NCBI GenBank assembly: GCA_038890815.1
Contig: JAWAFC010000001.1
Span: 62,001 to 126,000 of the forward strand
DNA length: 64,000 nt
Source: JAWAFC01 sp038890815
GTDB lineage: Archaea; Micrarchaeota; Micrarchaeia; Burarchaeales; JACRGF01
Reading direction: 5' to 3'
Below the pieces are notes generated by a model that was not told where the DNA came from, searched no databases, and saw only the letters and a list, made by a program, of their open reading frames with translations. The position numbers and the translations under genes were made by a program. Shown piece after piece: positions 59,019-64,000 of the stretch. The stretch's first letter is position 1; every line of letters starts with the position of its first letter.

Positions 59019-60047
59019 ATGGGGGGTGTTGGATTGATAATTGGTTTGACTGGAGAGAACTGCGCGGGCAAGGGCACGGTGGCTGCCTATCTCGCAAAAA
59101 AAAGCTTCCATTACTACTCGCTTTCGGATGTCATAAGGGAAGAGCTGGTCAGCGAGGGGAAGGAGGTTACCAGGGAAAACCTCATCAAAAAAGGCAATGA
59201 GCTACGCAAGAAATACGGCGAAGGCATTCTGGCTGAAAAAATTGCAATGAGGCTCGAGCCCGGCAGAAATTACGTCATAGATTCGATCAGACATCCGAAA
59301 GAGGTTGCGGTGTTTAAGAAAATGAAGGATTTCATTCTGGTCCATGTCACTGCCCTTCCAGAAATCAGATTTGAGCGCATGCGCGCGAGAGGCAGGGAGG
59401 GCGACCCAAAAACGCTGGAGGCTTTTTTAAGGCTCGAAGAACAGGAGGCCAAATCAAAGGATGGCTCAGGCCAACAGCTGCTGAGGACAATAAAGATGGC
59501 TGATAGGAAAATTGAGAACAACAGCACGTTTGAGCATCTGTATGACGCGGTGGATACGCTGCTTGCTGAAGTTTCTGCGGAGTTCAAGCTTGCGCGCCCC
59601 TCTTGGGATGCCTATTTCATGAACATAGCTAAGGTGGTGGCGAGCCGGAGCAACTGCATAAAGAGGCACGTGGCAAGCGTCATAGTGAAAGACAAACGCA
59701 TCATATCCACAGGCTATAATGGCACGCCGCGTGGCCTGAAAAACTGCAATGAAGGTGGGTGCCCGCGCTGCAACGCCTTTGCCAATGCCGGAAGCCGACT
59801 CGAGGAATGCCTGTGCTCGCACGGTGAGGAGAACGCCATCGTGCAGGCCGCCTACCACGGCATAAGCGTTAAGGGAGCAACACTCTACACAACCTATTCG
59901 CCGTGTCTGCTGTGCGCCAAGATGATAATAAATGCTGGAATCAACGAAGTTGTCTATAATGCGGATTATCCACTCGCTGACACTGTGAGCAGGATGTTCA
60001 AGGAGGCTGGCGTGATTTTCAGGCAATATAAATTTGAAGAAAAATAG
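59019..60047 (+). CDS. P-loop kinase fused to dCMP deaminase
   Basis: 342 residues. The N-terminal half (about 1-185) is a P-loop nucleotide kinase-like domain: GLTGENCAGKGTVAAYL, DSIRHPKEV. The C-terminal half (about 200-342) is a cytidine/deoxycytidylate deaminase: RPSWDAYFMNIAKVVASRSNC. The zinc motifs are CSHGEENAIVQAA and YSPCLLCAKM, with HGE providing the catalytic Glu. The fusion would join nucleotide phosphorylation and dCMP deamination to dUMP; it resembles fungal DCD1-type architecture. A TTG at 59034 is an alternative start. Confidence 0.85.
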   Translation: MGGVGLIIGLTGENCAGKGTVAAYLAKKSFHYYSLSDVIREELVSEGKEVTRENLIKKGNELRKKYGEGILAEKIAMRLEPGRNYVIDSIRHPKEVAVFKKMKDFILVHVTALPEIRFERMRARGREGDPKTLEAFLRLEEQEAKSKDGSGQQLLRTIKMADRKIENNSTFEHLYDAVDTLLAEVSAEFKLARPSWDAYFMNIAKVVASRSNCIKRHVASVIVKDKRIISTGYNGTPRGLKNCNEGGCPRCNAFANAGSRLEECLCSHGEENAIVQAAYHGISVKGATLYTTYSPCLLCAKMIINAGINEVVYNADYPLADTVSRMFKEAGVIFRQYKFEEK

Positions 60048-60078
60048 CCGGCGGCGAGCTGAAGTCTTGTTCCGACGA

Positions 60079-60090
60079 ATTTATAAATAC
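60079..60090 (+). promoter_or_regulatory. TATA box for the small repeat protein
   Basis: ATTTATAAATAC predicts transcription start near 60111, followed by AGGTGAT. Confidence 0.45.
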
Positions 60091-60120
60091 CGCCGCAGAA
60101 GGTAGGTGAGAGGTGATTTT

Positions 60121-60336
60121 TTGGGCAGGAGAATTGGAAAGGAAAAGATTGAAAGAGAAGAGGGCTATCTCTACTATGTGGGTAAAGATGGATATGTCTG
60201 GAGAGCGCCGATGAAGAACAACCCGGGGGGGACCAAGAAGAGGGTTGGGACTGAAAAAATTGAGAAGAGAGCCGGCTACATGTATTACCTTGACAAGGAA
60301 GGCTACGTGTGTGAGGCGAAGCTGAAAAACGCTTGA
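60121..60336 (+). CDS. Small protein of two tandem repeats
   Basis: About 71 residues from TTG 60121 (GAGAGGTGAT upstream); a GTG at 60106 is the alternative. Two copies of a 32-residue unit: KEKIEREEGYLYYVGKDGYV and TEKIEKRAGYMYYLDKEGYV, each ending in a basic KN segment. The Tyr/Gly-rich beta-like pattern resembles small conserved archaeal proteins of unknown function. Followed by a long pyrimidine-rich terminator. Confidence 0.7.
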   Translation: MGRRIGKEKIEREEGYLYYVGKDGYVWRAPMKNNPGGTKKRVGTEKIEKRAGYMYYLDKEGYVCEAKLKNA

Positions 60337-60386
60337 TTTTTTTCTGTTTTTCTGCTTTCTTTTTCTGCTTTCTTTTTTTCTTTTTA
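60337..60386 (+). terminator. Oligo-T terminator tract
   Basis: About 50 nt consist almost wholly of T with scattered C and G (repeated TTTTTCTG / TTTCTTTT). Runs of T are the usual archaeal termination signal, here ending the small repeat-protein gene. Confidence 0.75.
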
Positions 60387-60584
60387 TTCAGACTCAGCGA
60401 CCGGCAGAAGCAGCTCTTCGGCACCAAGCTGCGGCTCTTCGGAATCCACCTCAAGCAGCTTCTCGACGTCAGCTAGCGCCACGCCCGCTGTGATGGATGT
60501 GGTGGCGTTGGCTGGTGGTTGTGGGGCTATGCAACCAAACAGAAGCATCAGGAAAACGATTGCGAGAATAAGGCGCACGTTCAT
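60384..60584 (-). CDS. Small lipoprotein
   Basis: 66 residues: signal peptide with lipobox MLLFGC at about residues 13-18, then a short mature part that is acidic (VEKLLEVDSEEPQLG). No family recognised. It lies 3 nt after the next upstream gene (60588) on the same strand and is likely co-transcribed with it. Confidence 0.55.
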   Translation of the reverse strand: MNVRLILAIVFLMLLFGCIAPQPPANATTSITAGVALADVEKLLEVDSEEPQLGAEELLLPVAESE

Positions 60585-60587
60585 TTT

Positions 60588-61496
60588 TCACCTTCCGCTC
60601 CTGAGCAGTTCGCGAATGGCCTGCACTTCCTGTGCTACGGTCGCCAGCCCGCTCCAGCACGCCCTGGTGTTTTCCCTGTAGGTTGCCGGATCGCTCACGC
60701 TGCTGGCCGGACATTGCGCGAGCATATTCTGCACCCTTCCCTGCAACGCGCCCATGCGCGCAACGAGCTCGTCTTTGTTGGTGACATTGCTCGCCGCAAT
60801 TTGTGGCTGCGCCCATTTCAGTATTGCGAGAATGCGCTCGAGGCGGTAATTGACTGTTAGGCGCGAGTCCTGCAAGGCGACGGAAAGAAAACCGGGCGCA
60901 TCCGAAACAGCATCGAGTTGGGCGAGGAGCCCGTTTCCGGCTCCCACGAGCGCTGAGAGCGCTGCGGTGTCAATCCCCCTGCGGTTCAGATTTGATATGT
61001 CTTCCTCAGCGTGCGCGATCTGGTTTCCTATAAAATCTTTTGAGGCCACTTTTGCCGCCTGAATGGCTGAGCTTATACATCTGCTAAACGTGTTGTTGTG
61101 CATGCTGCGCTGCGAGCGCGTGCAATCCAAAACCGCTTTTCTCTGCGAGGCGTTGAGACCTGGCTGGCCTCTGAGACCGACGAGTGCTTGCAGCGCGGCC
61201 TGAAGGTCGTTGCGAGTCCGCTGGAGCGCGACCTGAAGCTCGCGCCTGTTTGTCGCGCTCTGCAACGCGCTCTTGTCCGCATTGAGCGCGGAAATGTAAA
61301 GTGAAAAATCTGGCGGGGTTGTGCCGCTGCGGGCATAGCACTGCGCAATTGCGTTCAGGTTGTTTATCGCATACTCGACCCTGCAGGTCGCGAGCGATGC
61401 GCGCGCGACGAGCACATCCGAACCCGCTGGATTCTGATAGAACGCAACGGTCAAAGAAGCGAGCAGAAGCAAGGAGGCAAATCTCACAAAACGCAT
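60588..61496 (-). CDS. Secreted helical protein, unknown
   Basis: 302 residues. The N-terminal signal MRFVRFASLLLLASLTVAF is followed by a helix-rich mature region with several Cys (ATCRVEY, AQCYARS, LDCTRSQ, SRCISS, AQCPASS, RACWSG). No family recognised. Helical bundle likely. Co-transcribed with the small lipoprotein downstream. Confidence 0.6.
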   Translation of the reverse strand: MRFVRFASLLLLASLTVAFYQNPAGSDVLVARASLATCRVEYAINNLNAIAQCYARSGTTPPDFSLYISALNADKSALQSATNRRELQVALQRTRNDLQAALQALVGLRGQPGLNASQRKAVLDCTRSQRSMHNNTFSRCISSAIQAAKVASKDFIGNQIAHAEEDISNLNRRGIDTAALSALVGAGNGLLAQLDAVSDAPGFLSVALQDSRLTVNYRLERILAILKWAQPQIAASNVTNKDELVARMGALQGRVQNMLAQCPASSVSDPATYRENTRACWSGLATVAQEVQAIRELLRSGR

Positions 61497-61526
61497 TTAT
61501 CTACAAACTTTAAAGTCGTATCGGAT

Positions 61527-61634
61527 TCAGAGAGCAGGCCTCTGCGGAGGCTTTTTGTTGGGCTTGCACTTGCCCGTCCGCGGATCGTAAATGTATTTGT
61601 AGAACTTTCTTTTCTCCCTTCTTAACGCGAGCAC
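61527..61634 (-). CDS. Very short basic protein (35 aa), leaderless
   Basis: GTG at 61634 opens a 35-codon frame: LALRREKRKFYKYIYDP then RTGKCKPNKKPPQRPAL, rich in Lys/Arg/Tyr. A TATA element (61656-61667, minus strand CCTTTTTATATC) is 26 nt before the GTG, matching the leaderless promoters elsewhere. It overlaps only a shadow frame. No family known. Confidence 0.4.
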   Translation of the reverse strand: MLALRREKRKFYKYIYDPRTGKCKPNKKPPQRPAL

Positions 61635-61642
61635 GCAATGAA

Positions 61643-62068
61643 TTATGCCTTTCGGGATATAAAAAGGTATCTAGCGCGTAGCACGATAGGTAGCATGAGC
61701 GTAGTAAGTCCGGCCCACACGCCAACAACGAACGCGACGTACAGCACGAGTGGGGCGAGCGCGAGCAGAAGCGCCCACCATGGGATGAATGAGAACATTG
61801 TGGAAAGCGTGTCCCATGAGAGAGCCAGAATGGCCGAGGCGAGCGCCAGAAACATCGTACCGCTCACGAAACCCGTCACAACCGACAGCATGATGTGGGG
61901 GAGCCGCCTGCGCGCTCTCCCAGCGAAGTCGCCTGCTATGTAAAGAAGGAGCGCGATCGGCCTGCGGAAATCATGTATAAAGAGAAGCGCGCGTAAGATG
62001 AGGAAAGAAACGAGTGAGAATGCCAATTGTCCGGCTTTCGCTGTGAGCTTTCTGGCCGTTGCAAGCAT
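61643..62068 (-). CDS. Small membrane protein
   Basis: 141 residues from the ATG at 62068; the TATA element at 62088-62098 is 25 nt upstream, so the additional upstream open frame is not used. About three hydrophobic segments (AFSLVSFLILRALLFI, SVVTGFVSGTMFLALASAIL, WWALLLALAPLVLYVAFVVGV). Basic loops contain RRPIA and RARRRLP. No family recognised. Confidence 0.6.
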   Translation of the reverse strand: MLATARKLTAKAGQLAFSLVSFLILRALLFIHDFRRPIALLLYIAGDFAGRARRRLPHIMLSVVTGFVSGTMFLALASAILALSWDTLSTMFSFIPWWALLLALAPLVLYVAFVVGVWAGLTTLMLPIVLRARYLFISRKA

Positions 62069-62114
62069 GGAGCTATTTTGCTGAGGGGATATAAATAGTT
62101 GCGCTTTGGCGGTT

Positions 62115-63836
62115 TCATAGCCCGAGTTTTTTTTCGAGCTCTTTGAGCGGCAGGCAGTTAATGACATCTTTCTTTTCCAGCCAACCTCTCCTTGCAGTGT
62201 GCACGCCTAACTCGATAAAACGAAGGTGCTCGGTCGAGTGGGAATCGGTGCTTATGGCGAACAGCGCGCCCTTTTTCTTTGCGAGGCGAATATGCTCGTC
62301 ATTCAGATCGGTTCTATCCGGAAAGGCGTTTATCTCGAGAATCTTTTTGTTCTCAACGCAAAAATCAATGACTCTCTCCAGGTCCACGTTGTAGGGTTCT
62401 CGCTGGCCGATGAGCCTGCCCGTGGGATGCGCAAAGATGTCAACATGCTCGTTGTCGAGCGCGCGTAGTATGCGCCGGGTTATCTCATCCCGAGGCTGAT
62501 TGAAGTGCGAATGCACGGCCGCGATGACCACATCGAGCTCAGCAAGCACAGCGTTGCCCAGGTCAAGCTCGCCTTCCTTTGTTATGTTCACCTCGGCCCC
62601 CTTGAGCAGCCGGATGCCAGTGCTATTCTCAGCTTTCTCAATATTCCGCATGTGCTCGCGCATGCGCCTGTCATCCAGCCCGTGCGCGACATACAGCGTG
62701 CCCGTGTGGTCGCTTATGGCGAGATATTCATAGCCCATTTGTTTCGCTGCCTCGGCCATCTCCTCGATGGTGTTGACCCCGTCCGTTATTTTAGTGTGCA
62801 CGTGGAACTCCCCGCGGATGTCCTTCTGCTCTATTAGTTTGGGCAGCCTTCCCTCCCTTGCTGCCTCTATCTCGCCCGTGTTCTCGCGCAACTCGGGCTC
62901 TATGTAGGCCAGACCGAGTTTCCGGTAAATCTCCTCCTCTGTCCTGCCGGCTATTCTCTTTCCACTTTTCTCCTCAAATAGCCCGTATTCGCTGAGCTTC
63001 CAGCCCTTCTCGTTCGCAATGCGCCGCGTGGCGATGTTGTGCTCTTTTGAGCCCGTGAAATACTGGAGCGCGGCGCCGAAAGCCTCGGGCTCAACCACGC
63101 GCAGGTCGCAGTTCAGGCCATTCTTAAGGCGAACGCTGCTCTTTGTCTCCCCTTTGGCGAGAACCTCTTCGACATAAGGCAGGGAGGTGAAGTGATCCAT
63201 GACCGCCTTCGGGTCGGTGGAGGTCACGAGGATGTCGATGTCGCCGATCGTTTCCTTCCATCGACGCACGCTGCCGGCCGGCTCTATCTGCCCGACCGCC
63301 CGGTGTTTTTTCAGCGCGGCAACTATAGCCTTTACATCCTCGAGCACATACCCGAGCATTGCCCGCCCCCTTGACCTCTCGAGCAGCTCTATGCCGTGGA
63401 GTATCTCGCTCTCGCTCTTTTCTCCAAACCCACGCAATTTTCTTATCAGGTGGGCTGAAGCGGCCTTCTTCAAATCCTCGAGGTTCCTTATTCTCAACTC
63501 ATCGTACAATCGTTTGGCTTTTTTCGGGCCGAGACCGGGCACGCTTGTGAGCTCGATGAGCTCGATGGGGAGCTGTCGCTTGAGCTCCTCGTGAAGAGTT
63601 ATCTTGCCCTTGGCAAGCCATTCAGCTATCTTCTCGGCAATGCTCTCGCCCACACCTGGTATTTCGGTCAGTTTGTGCCCCCTCGCAAACTCGGCGATGT
63701 CCTGGCTCATCGTCTCGATGGCCTGTGCGGCCTTCCTGTAGGCGTTGGGCTTCCACTGCACGCCCTGAATCTCGTACATGTCGGCAATTTCGTAAAGGAG
63801 CTTGGCCAGCTCTTGGTTGCGCATGCCAGACCTCAT
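62115..63836 (-). CDS. polX: DNA polymerase X with PHP domain
   Basis: 573 residues. The N-terminal Pol beta-like region has helix-hairpin-helix segments (LTEIPGVGESIAEKI, SVPGLGPKKAKRLY) and the nucleotidyltransferase motif GSVRRWKETIGDIDILV with catalytic Asp pair. The C-terminal PHP phosphoesterase/exonuclease domain is from about 340: EFHVHTKITDG, ISDHTG, HSHFNQP, DIFAHPTGR, and STDSHS. Base-excision repair. The start overlaps the stop of the DNA ligase gene (ATGA). Confidence 0.95.
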   Translation of the reverse strand: MRSGMRNQELAKLLYEIADMYEIQGVQWKPNAYRKAAQAIETMSQDIAEFARGHKLTEIPGVGESIAEKIAEWLAKGKITLHEELKRQLPIELIELTSVPGLGPKKAKRLYDELRIRNLEDLKKAASAHLIRKLRGFGEKSESEILHGIELLERSRGRAMLGYVLEDVKAIVAALKKHRAVGQIEPAGSVRRWKETIGDIDILVTSTDPKAVMDHFTSLPYVEEVLAKGETKSSVRLKNGLNCDLRVVEPEAFGAALQYFTGSKEHNIATRRIANEKGWKLSEYGLFEEKSGKRIAGRTEEEIYRKLGLAYIEPELRENTGEIEAAREGRLPKLIEQKDIRGEFHVHTKITDGVNTIEEMAEAAKQMGYEYLAISDHTGTLYVAHGLDDRRMREHMRNIEKAENSTGIRLLKGAEVNITKEGELDLGNAVLAELDVVIAAVHSHFNQPRDEITRRILRALDNEHVDIFAHPTGRLIGQREPYNVDLERVIDFCVENKKILEINAFPDRTDLNDEHIRLAKKKGALFAISTDSHSTEHLRFIELGVHTARRGWLEKKDVINCLPLKELEKKLGL

Positions 63837-64000
63837 TTTCCTTTGAACATCTGTAGCACTTCCTGCGTTGTAGTGGCATCCTCGGCTTTCTTATCCGCTC
63901 TGACAAAACCGACTACACGCGGAAAGCGTAGGGAGAGACCCATGCCCTTCTCGGCTGCGCACGTGTGCACGGGCGAGCGCGTGATCTCATCCGCGCGCAC
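63833..64000 (-). CDS. lig: ATP-dependent DNA ligase, C-terminal fragment (runs off the window)
   Basis: The last 55 residues, open to the window edge. VRADEITRSPVHTCA and GLSLRFPRVVGFVRADKKAEDATT match the OB-fold end of archaeal/eukaryotic DNA ligases: motif VI SLRFPR and the following ATTTQEVLQMF. The stop TGA overlaps the polX ATG, giving a ligase-polX repair operon. The catalytic Lys domain is outside the window. Confidence 0.85.
   Translation of the reverse strand: MRADEITRSPVHTCAAEKGMGLSLRFPRVVGFVRADKKAEDATTTQEVLQMFKGK

Noticed and set aside
61510..61728. 72-codon minus-strand frame
   Set aside because: It overlaps the membrane protein gene end and the TATA box; the alternative 35-codon frame in the same place has a properly spaced promoter.
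1..64000. CRISPR arrays, rRNA genes, integrases or prophage genes
   Set aside because: No regularly spaced repeats, rRNA signatures or recombinase motifs were seen anywhere in the window.

Overview
This window is archaeal chromosome. The evidence is aIF2-gamma, archaeal-type LeuRS and ProRS, S6e, a Spt5-type NusG, SecE, L11/L1/L10/L12, Dph2, FtsZ, a form III RuBisCO, TATA boxes (TTTAAA/TTATATA type) about 26 nt upstream of many start codons (leaderless transcripts), and Shine-Dalgarno GAGGTG/GGTGA motifs at internal operon genes. Two tRNA genes carry introns at unusual positions, and there are many small lipoproteins. Together these suggest an uncultivated archaeon, possibly of DPANN type. 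ARMAN/Micrarchaeota-like tRNA introns are the best hint, but the lineage is inference only. No rRNA, CRISPR array, insertion sequence or prophage was seen.

Layout. 1-8.6 kb: phospholipase C-like protein, Nudix and family 4 UDG pair, membrane protein, lipoprotein, MrfA/Hrq1-like helicase, and an S6e-UspA-aIF2-gamma operon. 8.5-11.6 kb: a recent 174-bp tandem duplication at the leuS 3' end, then leuS. 11.6-20.3 kb: the most unusual region. Six consecutive, mutually paralogous polytopic membrane proteins, several with lipoprotein signals, are followed by a CpaF/VirB11-family secretion ATPase. 20.3-23.5 kb: a SufT/MIP18-family gene and two tandem ftsZ genes showing probable gene conversion. 23.6-23.8 kb: a tRNA-Ala(CGC) gene apparently interrupted three times, in the D-loop, at 37/38 and in the T-loop. 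23.8-30 kb: HEAT-like protein, lipoprotein, NMN adenylyltransferase, FKBP, alpha/beta hydrolase, and a tRNA-Gln(TTG) with a D-loop intron. 30-36.7 kb: proS, proC (apparent CTG start), a GH-like lipoprotein, a HAD phosphatase and form III RuBisCO. 36.7-40.6 kb: ilvBNC preceded by a tiny Leu/Val-rich leader ORF and hairpin. 40.6-44 kb: HD-GYP protein, FAH-family enzyme, aminotransferase, and a structured candidate ncRNA with its own promoter. 44-50 kb: L12-L10-L1 and L11-Spt5-SecE-FtsZ, separated by a beta-propeller protein. 50-57 kb: ribose-1,5-bisphosphate isomerase and AMP phosphorylase, Dph2 with a kinase-like gene, and PEP synthase. 57-64 kb: HD hydrolase, radical SAM protein, kinase-dCMP deaminase fusion, small and secreted proteins, PolX, and the C-terminus of an ATP-dependent DNA ligase.

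How it fits together. AMP phosphorylase, R15P isomerase and form III RuBisCO make a complete AMP-to-3-phosphoglycerate pathway within one window, and PEP synthase can link it to gluconeogenesis. ilvBNC gives the first steps of branched-chain amino acid synthesis; ilvD is not here. The six-paralog plus ATPase operon looks like an unfamiliar membrane machine. Three FtsZ proteins, each with intact GTP-binding and T7 catalytic motifs, point to specialised cell division or cytoskeleton.
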